Assembly: GCF_008704935.1 (NCBI RefSeq)
Contig: NZ_CP023692.1
Coordinates: 4,020,001 to 4,084,000 of the forward strand
Direction of reading: 5' to 3'
From: Streptomyces vinaceus
Lineage (GTDB): Bacteria > Actinomycetota > Actinomycetes > Streptomycetales > Streptomycetaceae
DNA length: 64,000 nt
How positions within the stretch are numbered: position 1 is the stretch's first letter; every line of letters starts with the position of its first letter. Under the pieces are notes generated by a model. It saw only the letters and a list, made by a program, of their open reading frames with translations, was not told the DNA's origin and ran no database searches. Below are positions 54,067 to 63,505 of this stretch, piece by piece. The translations under genes were made by a program, and so were the position numbers.

Positions 54067-54645
54067 ATGGCCATCGCCGATGACCTGAAGAAGACCCTCA
54101 CCGACCCGACTCCGCTCTACTTCGCCGCCGGCACCGCCGACCTCGCGGTGCAGCAGGCCAAGAAGGTGCCGGGGCTCATCGAGCAGCTGCGCGCCGAGGC
54201 CCCCGCGCGCATCGAGGCCGTGAAGAACACCGACCCGAAGATCGTGCAGGAGAAGGCGCGCGAGGCGCAGGAGGCGGTCACCGCCAAGTTCGCCGAGGTG
54301 CTGACCGCCATCGACCCGAAGAAGCTCGGGGAGAGCGCGCAGGACCTGGCGCTGCGCGGCGTCGGCGTGGCCGCCGAGTACGCGGTGCGCGCCAAGGAGA
54401 CGTACGACAAGGTCGCCGAGCACGGTGAGCAGGCCGTGCGGACCTGGCGCGGTGAGGTCTCCGAGGAGATCGTCGACATCGCGGTCGCCGTCGAGCCGAA
54501 GTCGGAGCAGGCGTCGGAGCCGCAGTCGGGGCAGGAGCCCGTCGCCGCCGACGCCCCGGCCGAGGAGAAGCCCGCCGCCCGGCGCGGCGCCACGCGCAAG
54601 AACAACGTGAAGAAGGCCACCGTCGCCGCCGGTGACGAGAGCTGA
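54067..54645 (+). CDS. HbhA-like (heparin-binding hemagglutinin-like) protein
   Basis: 192-aa, highly helical and charged protein with no signal peptide. The first 140 residues form long amphipathic helices, and the tail is basic with Lys/Ala (RRGATRKNNVKKATVAA), like mycobacterial HbhA. 26 nt after the XRE gene, which may control it. HbhA in mycobacteria is a surface adhesin; in Streptomyces the role is unknown. Confidence 0.82.
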   Translation: MAIADDLKKTLTDPTPLYFAAGTADLAVQQAKKVPGLIEQLRAEAPARIEAVKNTDPKIVQEKAREAQEAVTAKFAEVLTAIDPKKLGESAQDLALRGVGVAAEYAVRAKETYDKVAEHGEQAVRTWRGEVSEEIVDIAVAVEPKSEQASEPQSGQEPVAADAPAEEKPAARRGATRKNNVKKATVAAGDES

Positions 54646-54674
54646 TCCCGAACGGGAATCGAATGGCGTGAGGC

Positions 54675-54713
54675 GGGCCGGGCACCAGTGGGGTGTCCGG
54701 CCCGTTGTTGTTT
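54675..54713 (+). terminator. terminator after HbhA-like gene
   Basis: GGGCCGGGCACC / GGTGTCCGGCCC stem with a 5-nt loop followed by GTTGTTGTTT. Confidence 0.82.
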
Positions 54714-54785
54714 GAGAGAGCCGCTCTGCCGGTAGCGTGGAGGCAGGCGGCATCGGGCGTGCGAGCGTGAGAAGGCGGTCAGGCG

Positions 54786-55133
54786 ATGTTGATGAACGGG
54801 TTCGATAACGGAGTGCTTCCGTTGCTCGGGTTCGCCATGCTGGCCCTCGCCGTCGTGGCCTTCGTCCTCGCGCTGGTGGCGCGGGAGGACGCGTACCGCG
54901 CCGCGGACAAGCAGAGCAAGACGTTCTGGCTGGTCATCCTCGGGGTCACCGTGCTGGTGGACTTCTTCCTGGGGATGCTGTTCCTGGAGATCGCCGGCCT
55001 CGTGGCCACCATCGTGTTCTTCGTCGACGTGCGCCCGGCCCTCAAGCAGGTCTCGGGCGGCGGCCGGGGCGGCCGGCGCAGCGGCGGGAGCAGCAGCGAC
55101 GGTCCGTACGGCCCGTACAACGGCGGCCGCTGA
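54786..55133 (+). CDS. DUF2516 membrane protein
   Basis: 115-aa protein with three closely spaced hydrophobic helices (about 13-32, 47-64, 66-82) and a Gly/Ser-rich cytoplasmic tail. Fits the DUF2516 family found next to HbhA genes in actinobacteria. Function unknown. Confidence 0.85.
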   Translation: MLMNGFDNGVLPLLGFAMLALAVVAFVLALVAREDAYRAADKQSKTFWLVILGVTVLVDFFLGMLFLEIAGLVATIVFFVDVRPALKQVSGGGRGGRRSGGSSSDGPYGPYNGGR

Positions 55134-55149
55134 CGCAGGCGCCGGCCCT

Positions 55150-56463
55150 TCAGGACGCGTCGCGGGAGAGCAGCACCACGGCCACGTCGTCGGTGAGCTC
55201 GCCGCCGTTGAGGCGGCGGGCCTCGGTGACGGAGGCCTCCAGCAGGCCCTCCCCGGTGAGCCCGCGGTCGAGGTGCCGGTTGATCATCTCGACCATCCCG
55301 TCCTGCCCCAGCCGCTCCTTGCCCTCGCCGATGCGGCCCTCGATCAGCCCGTCGGTGTAGAGCATCAGGCTCCAGGAGCCGCCCAGCTCGACCTGGCGGC
55401 GCGGCCAGCGGGCCTTGGGCAGCAGTCCGAGCGCCGGGCCGCTGTTCTCGTACGGGAGGAGCTGCGCGCGGCGGCCCGGCCGGGATATCAGCGGGGCCGG
55501 ATGGCCGGCCAGGCACAGGCCGGCGCGGCGCCCGTCGGGGGAGATGTCCACCGTGCACAGGGTCGCGAAGATCTCGTCGCCCGGGCGCTCCACCTCCAGG
55601 ACCTCCTGAAGGGTCGACAGCAGGTCATCGCCGCACAGGCCGGCCAGGGTCAGGGCGCGCCAGGCGATGCGGAGCTCGACCCCGAGGGCGGCCTCGTCGG
55701 GGCCGTGGCCGCAGACGTCGCCGATCATGGCGTGGACGGTGCCGTCGGGCGTGCGGACGGTGTCGTAGAAGTCCCCGCCGAGGAGGGCGCGGCTGCGGCC
55801 GGGCCGGTAGCGGGCGGCGAAACGGAGGTCGGAGCCTTCGAGGAGCGGGTTGGGCAACAGCCCCCGCTCCAGGCGGGCGTTCTCCTGGGCCCGAAGTTTC
55901 GATTCTGCGAGCTTGTACTGGGCGATGTCCGCCCGTTTTCTCTCCACCGCGTAGCGGATGGCCCGGCTCAGCAGCCGGCCGTCGAGCTCGTCGCGGAAGA
56001 GGAAGTCCTGTGCGCCGACGCGCACGGCCTCGGCGGCGCGCTCGGCGTCGGCCTCGGCGGTCAGCACGAGGACGGCGTGGCGGGGCGCGATCCGCAGCAC
56101 CTCGCGCAGGGTGTCCAGCTGGTCGACGACGGCGGTGCGGGCGCCGCCCGCCGTGGTGGATCCGGCGGCCGGGAGGGAGAGGTCGAGCAGGATGCAGTGC
56201 ACGTCGTGGGTGAGCAGGCGCGCGGCCTCGGTCAGGTTGCGGGCGGTGCGGAGCCGGATGCGGTGGCGGTCGGCGTCGAGGATCTCGGGGACGGTGAGCC
56301 CGCCCCCGGGGTCGTCCTCGATCACCAGCAGGGTCAGGGACGCCTGGGGTGCGGTGGCGTGCGCGGCGGGGACGTGCGCGGCTGCCGGCGGGTCTGCCTG
56401 CGGGTTTGCCTGAGCGCTCTCCGTGGCGGGGGTGTCCCTCTGCCGCGGTACGGGTACGGCCAT
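55150..56463 (-). CDS. receiver domain-PP2C (SpoIIE-type) protein phosphatase
   Basis: 437-aa signalling protein. The N-terminal receiver-like domain (about 42-165) has IEDD, the acceptor-like CILLDLSLP and LTAE; a coiled linker follows; then the PP2C/SpoIIE domain (about 200-435) with metal-site aspartates in LGGDFYD, GDVCGHG and ELTDDVAVV. RsbU-like proteins of this type dephosphorylate anti-anti-sigma factors. Cognate kinase and target are not in the window. Confidence 0.9.
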   Translation of the reverse strand: MAVPVPRQRDTPATESAQANPQADPPAAAHVPAAHATAPQASLTLLVIEDDPGGGLTVPEILDADRHRIRLRTARNLTEAARLLTHDVHCILLDLSLPAAGSTTAGGARTAVVDQLDTLREVLRIAPRHAVLVLTAEADAERAAEAVRVGAQDFLFRDELDGRLLSRAIRYAVERKRADIAQYKLAESKLRAQENARLERGLLPNPLLEGSDLRFAARYRPGRSRALLGGDFYDTVRTPDGTVHAMIGDVCGHGPDEAALGVELRIAWRALTLAGLCGDDLLSTLQEVLEVERPGDEIFATLCTVDISPDGRRAGLCLAGHPAPLISRPGRRAQLLPYENSGPALGLLPKARWPRRQVELGGSWSLMLYTDGLIEGRIGEGKERLGQDGMVEMINRHLDRGLTGEGLLEASVTEARRLNGGELTDDVAVVLLSRDAS

Positions 56464-56697
56464 CGTCTCCGGTTCCTTCCCTCCCCCCGAGGGTGCGTCC
56501 GGCAGACCCTAGCGGGCGGTGGCCCGGGAGCGTAATGCCGCTCCGGGCCAGGGCCGCTGTCATATGCCGCTATCGCGGGGGAAAGTCCGCCTCACTGAGT
56601 GCCCACTGAATGAGAAACGTCACGGAGACGGCGATCGCCGTCCCGCCCAGCGAGACGCCGCCGGGCCCCGCGGGGTTCCCTCCCGGCAGGGCCGCGA

Positions 56698-57756
56698 TCA
56701 CGCGTCGGGGCGGACCACTGCCTTGATCGGCATCGAGCCGGCTCCGGCCAGGGTGACGCTGCGGCCCGGGCGGGGGGCGTGGACCATCGCGCCGTCGCCC
56801 ACGTACATCCCGACGTGGCTCGCGTCGTCGAAGTAGATGATCAGGTCACCCGGCCGCATGTCCTTGATCGCGACCTTCGGCAGCAGCCGCAGCTGCTCCT
56901 GCGAGGTGCGCGGGATGCCCTTGCCCGCCGCCCGCCAGGCCTGCGAGGTCAGGCCGGAGCAGTCGAAGGAGTCCGGGCCCTCGGCGCCCCACACGTACGG
57001 CTTGCCCATCTGGGCCGTGGCGTACCGGACCGCCTTCTTCCCCGACTCGGAAGCCGAGCTGTTGAGCTCCTTGAGCACGCCCGACGAGAGCCAGGCCGTC
57101 TGCGCCTTGTACTGCGCTTCCTGCTCCAGCTGGATCAGCCGGGCCTTCTCCTCGGCCTCCAGCTTGCTCTCCAGCGACTCCGCCGACTTGATCTTCTCCT
57201 CGATCTGCTTCTTCGCGTTCTCCTGCTTGATCCGGTTGGCTTCGAGCTTCTCCCACTGCGCGCTCGCGTCCTTCGCGTACTGCTGCAAGTCGCTCTGCGT
57301 GCGGTTCATTTCGGAGAGCAGGTCGGTGGTGGCCTTCTCGCCCTGGCGGATCCGGTCCGCCCCGTCGAGGAACTGGCTCGGGGTGCCGCTCAGGGCCAGC
57401 CGCGCGCCGGCCGGCATCCCGCCCGAGCGGTACTGGGCGCGCGCGGCGGCCCCCGCGCGGTTCTTCAGGGCCGTGATCCGGTCCTGGCCGGCCACCACCT
57501 GCTTCGCGATCTCGACGATCTTGGCGGACTGCGCCTTGGCCTCGCTCTCCGCGAGGTTGTACGCGTCGGTCGCCGTGCCCGCCTGGCGGTACAGCTCGTC
57601 GATCTCCTGGCGCACCTGCTCAAGGGACTTGGCGCCGGGCTCGGGCATCGGCGCGGCCTGTGCCACGCCCGTCATGGCCGACACCGCCAGCAGTGCGGTC
57701 GCGCACAGCAGCGTGAGAGCGGACGCGCCCCGCCGCCTTCGCTCCACGGTCCCCAT
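56698..57756 (-). CDS. secreted NlpC/P60 peptidoglycan endopeptidase with coiled coil
   Basis: 352-aa secreted wall hydrolase. Signal peptide 1-35 (VAQAA), long coiled coil (about 42-215), then an NlpC/P60 domain with Cys266 (FDCSGL), His314 (SHVGMY) and His326. RipA-like architecture, in which the coiled coil restrains the enzyme. 234 nt of gene-free DNA separates it from the PP2C gene. Confidence 0.92.
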   Translation of the reverse strand: MGTVERRRRGASALTLLCATALLAVSAMTGVAQAAPMPEPGAKSLEQVRQEIDELYRQAGTATDAYNLAESEAKAQSAKIVEIAKQVVAGQDRITALKNRAGAAARAQYRSGGMPAGARLALSGTPSQFLDGADRIRQGEKATTDLLSEMNRTQSDLQQYAKDASAQWEKLEANRIKQENAKKQIEEKIKSAESLESKLEAEEKARLIQLEQEAQYKAQTAWLSSGVLKELNSSASESGKKAVRYATAQMGKPYVWGAEGPDSFDCSGLTSQAWRAAGKGIPRTSQEQLRLLPKVAIKDMRPGDLIIYFDDASHVGMYVGDGAMVHAPRPGRSVTLAGAGSMPIKAVVRPDA

Positions 57757-57983
57757 GGTCCCCCCAAGGTGCCCCGAGTCGGATCCCGTATCAGATCTGA
57801 CTATTCATCAGTAACTTTGCTCTGCCTTCGGGATGGTGCCACGAGTGGGTGAATTCCAACACCCTCACGGATGGGCGTCCCGATCTTGGCTCCGGCCACG
57901 GGGCCGGCCCCTCCCAGTCCCCCATACCCGTCCCCGACGACTCAACGGGCCACCCCGGCAACCGGTTCCCCGCCGCGCCACAT

Positions 57984-58796
57984 TCACCCCGCCGGGCGCA
58001 ACGCCTCCCAGCGCACCGTCAGTTCCCCCTGCCGCCACCGCCGCGGACCGTCCGCCAGCGGCCAGTCCGCGGCCAGCGCCCGCGCCGTCCGGATCCAGCG
58101 CTGCCGCGCCCCGTACGAGGCGTACGGGGCGGCCGCCGCCCACGCCCGGTCGAAGTCGCGCAGGAACGCGTGCACCGGTTCCCCCGGAACGTTGCGGTGG
58201 ATCAGCGCCTTCGGCAGCCGCTCCGCCAGGTCCGAGGGGCGCTCCAGGGAGCCCAGCCGGGTGGCGAACGTGACCGTGCGCGCCCCCTCGGGCCCGAGCG
58301 CCACCCACACGTGGCGCCGCCCGATCTCGTCACAGGTGCCCTCGACGAGCAGCCCGTCCGGGGCCAGCCGGGCGCACAGCCGCTCCCACACCGCCGCGAC
58401 CTGCTCCTCGTCGTACTGGCGCAGTACGTTCGCCGCGCGGATCAGCGCCGGGCGGACCCCGCCCTCCAGCGGCACCTCGAAGCCGCCGTGCCGGAAGCAG
58501 AGCCCTTCGCGCTCGTACGGCTTGGCCCCCGCGACCCGGGCCGGCTCGATCTCGATTCCGACCACGCGCACCCGCGGCGCCGCTTCCCGCAGCCGGGCCA
58601 GCAGCTCCACCGCCGTCCACGGCGCCGCCCCGTAGCCGAGGTCCACCGCGACCGGGGCCTGCGCGCGCCGCAGCGCCGGCCCGTGCGTGGCCGCGATCCA
58701 GCGGTCCATGCGGCGCAGCCGGTTCGGGTTCGTCGTCCCGCGCGTCACCGTGCCCACGGGGCGGCGCGGGGGCGGGGCGGCGGAGCGGGAGGACAT
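57984..58796 (-). CDS. class I SAM-dependent methyltransferase
   Basis: 270-aa methyltransferase. SAM motif APVAVDLGYGAAPWTAVELL (about 48-67), acidic VVGIEIEPARV, and later NVLRQYDEEQVAAVW. The substrate is not predictable. Lies upstream of and divergent from mshA, in the arrangement I recall for SCO4203. Confidence 0.85.
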   Translation of the reverse strand: MSSRSAAPPPRRPVGTVTRGTTNPNRLRRMDRWIAATHGPALRRAQAPVAVDLGYGAAPWTAVELLARLREAAPRVRVVGIEIEPARVAGAKPYEREGLCFRHGGFEVPLEGGVRPALIRAANVLRQYDEEQVAAVWERLCARLAPDGLLVEGTCDEIGRRHVWVALGPEGARTVTFATRLGSLERPSDLAERLPKALIHRNVPGEPVHAFLRDFDRAWAAAAPYASYGARQRWIRTARALAADWPLADGPRRWRQGELTVRWEALRPAG

Positions 58797-59048
58797 GCGC
58801 CGAGGGTAAGCGGAGGGCCCCCACCTGACGGAATCCGTCCCCCGGACAGGCCCTCCGCGCAAACGCCGGGGAAAAATGCACGCTCCCCCGGAATGCGGGA
58901 CGCGGCCATCCGGGTTGCACTCCTTGAAGGGCGCCCCGTGCGCTCCTTCCGTCATGCCCTGTCCGTGTCCCGTCCGCGCCCCGCACGGTGGTCCACCCGC
59001 TCCACCGTGCGCCGTCCGAGTGTCGTCCGAGCGAGAGGAACTGCTCCC
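58797..59048. promoter_or_regulatory. divergent region between methyltransferase and mshA
   Basis: 252 nt with no gene. It carries promoters for both divergent genes; GAGAGG for mshA sits at 59033-59038. I see no clear operator. Confidence 0.5.
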
Positions 59049-60431
59049 TTGAGCCAGTACGTGTCCCGCCTCGGCGGCAGCCTCGGCGGTCGTATCGCCG
59101 CCGCCCGCGGCACCCGCCTCGACCCGCCGCGCCTGCGCCTGCCGGCCGTCGGCCACCACCGCAGGCCGCGCCGCGTGGCCATGCTCAGCGTGCACACCTC
59201 GCCGCTGCACCAGCCGGGCACCGGCGACGCCGGCGGCATGAACGTCTACATCGTGGAGCTGGCCAAGCGCCTGGCCGCGATCAACATCGAGGTCGAGATC
59301 TTCACCCGCGCCACCGAGGGCGGCCTGCCGCCCGTGGTCGAGCTGGCCCCCGGGGTCCTCGTACGGCACGTGGACGCGGGCCCGTACGAAGGCCTCGCCA
59401 AGGAGGAGCTCCCGGCCCAGCTGTGCGCCTTCACCCACGGCGTCATGCAGGCCTGGGCCGGCCACCGCCCCGGCTACTACGACCTCGTCCACTCCCACTA
59501 CTGGCTCTCCGGCCACGTGGGCTGGCTCGCCGCCGAGCGCTGGGGCGTCCCCCTCGTCCACGCCATGCACACGATGGCCAAGGTCAAGAACGCCGCGCTC
59601 GCCGAGGGCGACACCCCCGAGCCCGCCGCCCGCGTCATCGGCGAGACCCAGATCGTGGCCGCCGCCGACCGGCTCATCGCGAACACCACCGAAGAGGCCG
59701 ACGAGCTCGTCCGCCACTACGAGGCCGACCCCGGCAAGGTGGCCGTCGTCCACCCCGGCGTGAACCTCGACCGCTTCACCGCGGGTGACGGCCGGGCCGC
59801 GGCCCGCGCCCGCCTCGGCCTGCCGCAGGACGCCGTCATCCCGCTCTTCGCGGGCCGCATCCAGCCGCTCAAGGCCCCCGACATCCTGCTGCGCGCCGTG
59901 GCCGAGCTCGTCGACCGCGACCCGACGCTGCGCCGGCGCCTGTGCGTCCCGGTCGTCGGCGGGCCCAGCGGCAGCGGGCTCGCCAAGCCGGAGGGGCTCC
60001 AGAAGCTGGCCGCGAAGCTGGGCATCGCCGACATCGTCCACTTCCACCCGCCGGTCCGCCAGGACGCCCTCGCCGACTGGTTCCGGGCGGCGTCCGTGTT
60101 GGTCATGCCCTCGTACAGCGAGTCCTTCGGGCTCGTCGCGATCGAGGCCCAGGCCACCGGCACGCCCGTACTGGCCGCCGCGGTCGGCGGGCTGCCCGTA
60201 GCCGTCAACGACGGGGTGACGGGGATCCTCGTACCCGGGCACGATCCGGTGGACTACGCGCGCGAGCTGCGGCGCTTCGTGGACGAGCCGGGGCTCGCGG
60301 ACCGGATGGGCGCCGAGGCGGCGCGGCACGCGCAGTTCTTCGGCTGGGACACGGCGGCGAGCGGCACGGCGGACGTGTACACCGCGGCGATGCATGATCA
60401 CCGCCGTCGCGTACGCTCCCACCATGGCTGA
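59049..60431 (+). CDS. mshA: D-inositol-3-phosphate glycosyltransferase MshA
   Basis: 460-aa GT4-type glycosyltransferase that starts mycothiol biosynthesis by joining GlcNAc from UDP-GlcNAc to inositol 3-phosphate. Rossmann features: HTSPLHQPGTGDAGGMNVYI for the inositol-phosphate site; HSHYWLSG; the C-terminal GPSGSGL and E-x7-E region PSYSESFGLVAIEAQATG. TTG start (MSQYVSRLG, matching the family start I recall) 10 nt after GAGAGG; GTG 59061 is an alternative. Confidence 0.95.
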   Translation: MSQYVSRLGGSLGGRIAAARGTRLDPPRLRLPAVGHHRRPRRVAMLSVHTSPLHQPGTGDAGGMNVYIVELAKRLAAINIEVEIFTRATEGGLPPVVELAPGVLVRHVDAGPYEGLAKEELPAQLCAFTHGVMQAWAGHRPGYYDLVHSHYWLSGHVGWLAAERWGVPLVHAMHTMAKVKNAALAEGDTPEPAARVIGETQIVAAADRLIANTTEEADELVRHYEADPGKVAVVHPGVNLDRFTAGDGRAAARARLGLPQDAVIPLFAGRIQPLKAPDILLRAVAELVDRDPTLRRRLCVPVVGGPSGSGLAKPEGLQKLAAKLGIADIVHFHPPVRQDALADWFRAASVLVMPSYSESFGLVAIEAQATGTPVLAAAVGGLPVAVNDGVTGILVPGHDPVDYARELRRFVDEPGLADRMGAEAARHAQFFGWDTAASGTADVYTAAMHDHRRRVRSHHG

Positions 60432-60918
60432 CACCGCCGCGATCATCGAGAGCACGCTGACCGAGGCCGGACTGGGCTGGGAGAGCCCCGAGCCCGGTTC
60501 CTACGTCGTCCAGCTCCCCGGCACGCGCAAGCTGTCCACGACCTGTGCGCTGCGGGTCGGCCGGCACTCCCTGTCGGTCAACGCCTTCGTGATCCGCCAC
60601 CCCGACGAGAACGAGGCCGGCGTCCACCGCTGGCTGCTGGAGCGCAACCTCAAGCTGTACGGGATGGCCTACGCGGTCGACCCGCTCGGCGACGTCTACC
60701 TGACGGCCCGGCTCCCGCTGTCGGTCGTCACCCCGCAGGACCTGGACCAGCTGCTCGGCACGGTCCTGGAGGCGGCGGACGGCGCGTTCAACACCCTGCT
60801 GGAGCTCGGCTTCGCGGGCGCGATCCGGCGCGAGTACGAGTGGCGGGTCTCGCGCGGCGAGTCGACCCGCAACCTGGACGCCTTCAAGCACCTGACGCAG
60901 CCGTCGCAGCCGTCGTAG
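60424..60918 (+). CDS. YbjN domain protein
   Basis: 164-aa protein of the YbjN family (sensory transduction-like, resembling type III secretion chaperones). ATG 60424 overlaps the mshA stop by 8 nt, so it is coupled to mshA. This mshA-YbjN pairing recurs in actinomycetes. Function unknown. Confidence 0.87.
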   Translation: MADTAAIIESTLTEAGLGWESPEPGSYVVQLPGTRKLSTTCALRVGRHSLSVNAFVIRHPDENEAGVHRWLLERNLKLYGMAYAVDPLGDVYLTARLPLSVVTPQDLDQLLGTVLEAADGAFNTLLELGFAGAIRREYEWRVSRGESTRNLDAFKHLTQPSQPS

Positions 60919-60988
60919 AGTCGCACCCCCCGTCGCGTCGCACCCGTCGTAGCGTCGGCCTGAGCGCTGCGCGTCCCGTACGTACGGG

Positions 60989-62296
60989 CTACGCCTCGGC
61001 GGCGGCCGGGGCGGGGGACGGCAGCGGGGTCGGAGCCGGATCCGGGGCCGGGGCGGCCGACGCCGTGACCACGGACCCGGGAGCCGGCTCGCTCTCGGCG
61101 AGGTTCCGCATCAGCAGCCAGTACCCGAGGGCCGCCACGGTGCCCAGCACCGCCATGGACGCCCAGAGCCAGCCCGCGCCCCACCGGTCGATCATGGCTC
61201 CTGCCATCAGCGGGGCCACCAGCGCGGCCACCGCCCAGGACATCGTGTACATGCCCTGGTAGCGGCCGCGGCCGTGCAGCGGGGAGAGCCGCGCGACCAG
61301 GCCCATCTGGGTCGGCGAGTTGATGATCTCGGCCAGCGTCCACACGACGACCGTCAGCCCCAGGCTCCACACCGACCCGGCGAAGGCCGTCAGCCCGAAC
61401 CCGTACCCGGCCAGCAGCGCGGAGACCACCAGCAGCTGCTGCGGATCGCCCTTCTCGATGAACCGGGTGACCGGGATCTGGAGCAGCACGATCAGCACGC
61501 CGTTCACGGCGATGACCAGGCCGTAGTCCCCGGTGGAGAACCCGCCCGTGCCCATGGCCAGCGGCAGCCCGAACGACCCCTGCATGAAGATCAGCGAGAT
61601 CAGGAACGACAGCCCGACCACGCCCATGAAGCGCCCGTCCCGCAGCACCGTGCCGAGCCCGATCTCCGGCTCGGCGGCGGTCCGCTCCGCGGCGGTCCGC
61701 TCCGGCCGCGACTCCGGCAGCTTCACGTACACGAGCACCGCGCAGAGCAGCGTGAGCGCGGCCTCGCCGAGGAAGCCGGCCAGGTAGCTGTACTCGGCGA
61801 CGAAGCCCGCCACCGTCGCCGAGACGGCGAAGCCGAGGTTGATCGCCCAGTAGTTCAGCGCGAAGGCGCGGACCCGGTCCTCCGGGCGGACGATGTCCGC
61901 CATCATCGCCTGCACCGCCGGGCGCGAGGCGTTCGAGGTCAGGCCGACCAGCAGCGCCACCGCCGCGATCGCCGCCGGGTGCTCCATGAAGCCGAGCAGC
62001 GCCACCGAGAAGGCCGTCGAGGCCTGGGCCGCCAGCATCGTGGGGCGCCGGCCGAGGCGGTCGGTCATCACGCCCGCGCCGAGCGAGGAGACGACCCCGC
62101 CGAGCCCGTGCAGGGCGACCACGAGTCCCGCGAAGGAGGCCGAATAGCCCCGGTCCACGGTCAGGTACAAGGTCATGAACGTGGCGACGAAAGCCCCGAG
62201 CCGGTTCACCAGGGTGCTGGTCCACAGCCACCAGAACTCGCGGGGGAGGCCGGACACGCTCTCGCGTGCCGCCCGTCTGAGACTGGCGACCGACAT
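60989..62296 (-). CDS. major facilitator superfamily exporter
   Basis: 435-aa protein with 12 predicted helices and an MFS A-motif-like loop (GVMTDRLGRRPTML, about 73-86). A second, weaker version follows helix 8. Probably a drug- or metabolite-proton antiporter. The tail is Pro/Ala-rich. No regulator is adjacent. Confidence 0.88.
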   Translation of the reverse strand: MSVASLRRAARESVSGLPREFWWLWTSTLVNRLGAFVATFMTLYLTVDRGYSASFAGLVVALHGLGGVVSSLGAGVMTDRLGRRPTMLAAQASTAFSVALLGFMEHPAAIAAVALLVGLTSNASRPAVQAMMADIVRPEDRVRAFALNYWAINLGFAVSATVAGFVAEYSYLAGFLGEAALTLLCAVLVYVKLPESRPERTAAERTAAEPEIGLGTVLRDGRFMGVVGLSFLISLIFMQGSFGLPLAMGTGGFSTGDYGLVIAVNGVLIVLLQIPVTRFIEKGDPQQLLVVSALLAGYGFGLTAFAGSVWSLGLTVVVWTLAEIINSPTQMGLVARLSPLHGRGRYQGMYTMSWAVAALVAPLMAGAMIDRWGAGWLWASMAVLGTVAALGYWLLMRNLAESEPAPGSVVTASAAPAPDPAPTPLPSPAPAAAEA

Positions 62297-62460
62297 GATG
62301 GATTCCCCCCGGTGGTGTAAGTGTCTCTCCTGCTCACCGCACCCTACGACCGGGAGTCCGCGAAGGCCACCGGATTGACGCGCACCGTCAATCGGCGGCT
62401 CCTCGGCGGAGGCGTGGACGCGCGCGCGGGCGCGCCAGCGCGTCCATTAGGCTCGTACGC

Positions 62461-63222
62461 ATGGCCGACGCACCGTACAAGCTGATCCTCCTCCGCCACG
62501 GCGAGAGCGAGTGGAACGCGAAGAACCTGTTCACCGGCTGGGTGGACGTCAATCTCAACGAGAAGGGCGAGAAGGAGGCAGTCCGCGGTGGCGAACTCCT
62601 GAAGGACGCCGACCTCCTGCCCGACGTGGTCCACACGTCCCTCCAGAAGCGCGCGATCCGCACCGCCCAGCTCGCGCTGGAGGCCGCCGACCGCCACTGG
62701 ATCCCGGTCCACCGCTCCTGGCGCCTGAACGAGCGCCACTACGGTGCGCTCCAGGGCAAGGACAAGGCCCAGACCCTCGCCGAGTTCGGCGAGGAGCAGT
62801 TCATGCTGTGGCGCCGCTCGTACGACACCCCGCCTCCGGCCCTTGAGGACGGGACGGAGTTCTCCCAGTCCGAGGACCCGCGCTACTCCACGATCCCGCC
62901 GGAGCTGCGCCCGAAGACGGAGTGCCTGAAGGACGTCGTCGTCCGCATGCTCCCGTACTGGTACGACGGCATCGTCCCGGACCTCCTCGCGGGCCGCACG
63001 GTCCTGGTCGCCGCACACGGCAACTCCCTGCGCGCGCTGGTCAAGCACCTGGACGGCATCTCCGACGCCGACATCGCGGGCCTGAACATCCCGACCGGCA
63101 TCCCGCTCGCCTACGAGCTGGACGCCGAGTTCAAGCCCCTCAAGCCGGGCGGCACCTACCTCGACCCGGCCGCCGCGGCCGCCGCCATCGAGGCCGTCAA
63201 GAACCAGGGCAAGAAGAAGTAG
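62461..63222 (+). CDS. gpmA: 2,3-bisphosphoglycerate-dependent phosphoglycerate mutase
   Basis: 253-aa glycolytic enzyme that interconverts 3- and 2-phosphoglycerate through a phosphohistidine. The catalytic His is in LLRHGESEWNAKNLFTGW; other motifs are ERHYGALQG and AAHGNSLRALVKHL. Standard length. Confidence 0.96.
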   Translation: MADAPYKLILLRHGESEWNAKNLFTGWVDVNLNEKGEKEAVRGGELLKDADLLPDVVHTSLQKRAIRTAQLALEAADRHWIPVHRSWRLNERHYGALQGKDKAQTLAEFGEEQFMLWRRSYDTPPPALEDGTEFSQSEDPRYSTIPPELRPKTECLKDVVVRMLPYWYDGIVPDLLAGRTVLVAAHGNSLRALVKHLDGISDADIAGLNIPTGIPLAYELDAEFKPLKPGGTYLDPAAAAAAIEAVKNQGKKK

Positions 63223-63233
63223 CCGTTGCGATC

Positions 63234-63276
63234 ATGCCTCCCACCTGCGCTCATGGCGCGAGTGGGAGGCATTTTC
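63234..63276 (+). terminator. terminator after gpmA
   Basis: ATGCCTCCCAC / GTGGGAGGCAT stem with an inner GCGC-containing loop followed by TTTTC. Confidence 0.88.
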
Positions 63277-63292
63277 GTGGGTCTTGCGGGGC

Positions 63293-63505
63293 TCAGTCGA
63301 CCGCCTGCCCGTCGTACATGCCGCCCTTGCAGACGTTGTTCGACAGATCGGCCGTTCCGCCGCCCTGCTTGCACTCGGACGGGGTGACGGAGGATGGGGC
63401 GGCCTGGGTGGTGGGGGCGGCGGTAGCGGTGGCTGCGCCCGCGAGGCCGAGCCCGGCGAGGGCTGCCGTGGCGATGACGGCGGCGAATGTTCGTCGAATG
63501 CGCAT
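63293..63505 (-). CDS. small secreted peptide with two cysteines
   Basis: 70-aa precursor. Signal peptide with RR, hydrophobic core and ATATAAP cleavage site; the mature part is about 40 residues with Cys45 and Cys59, which could form one disulfide (SECKQGGGT...NNVCKGG). Not recognised; could be a signalling or surface peptide. Converges on gpmA. Confidence 0.68.
   Translation of the reverse strand: MRIRRTFAAVIATAALAGLGLAGAATATAAPTTQAAPSSVTPSECKQGGGTADLSNNVCKGGMYDGQAVD

Noticed and set aside
56464..56697. A small gene between the PP2C and NlpC/P60 genes
   Set aside because: Short frames only, no start signals or recognisable product; treated as intergenic promoter and terminator DNA.
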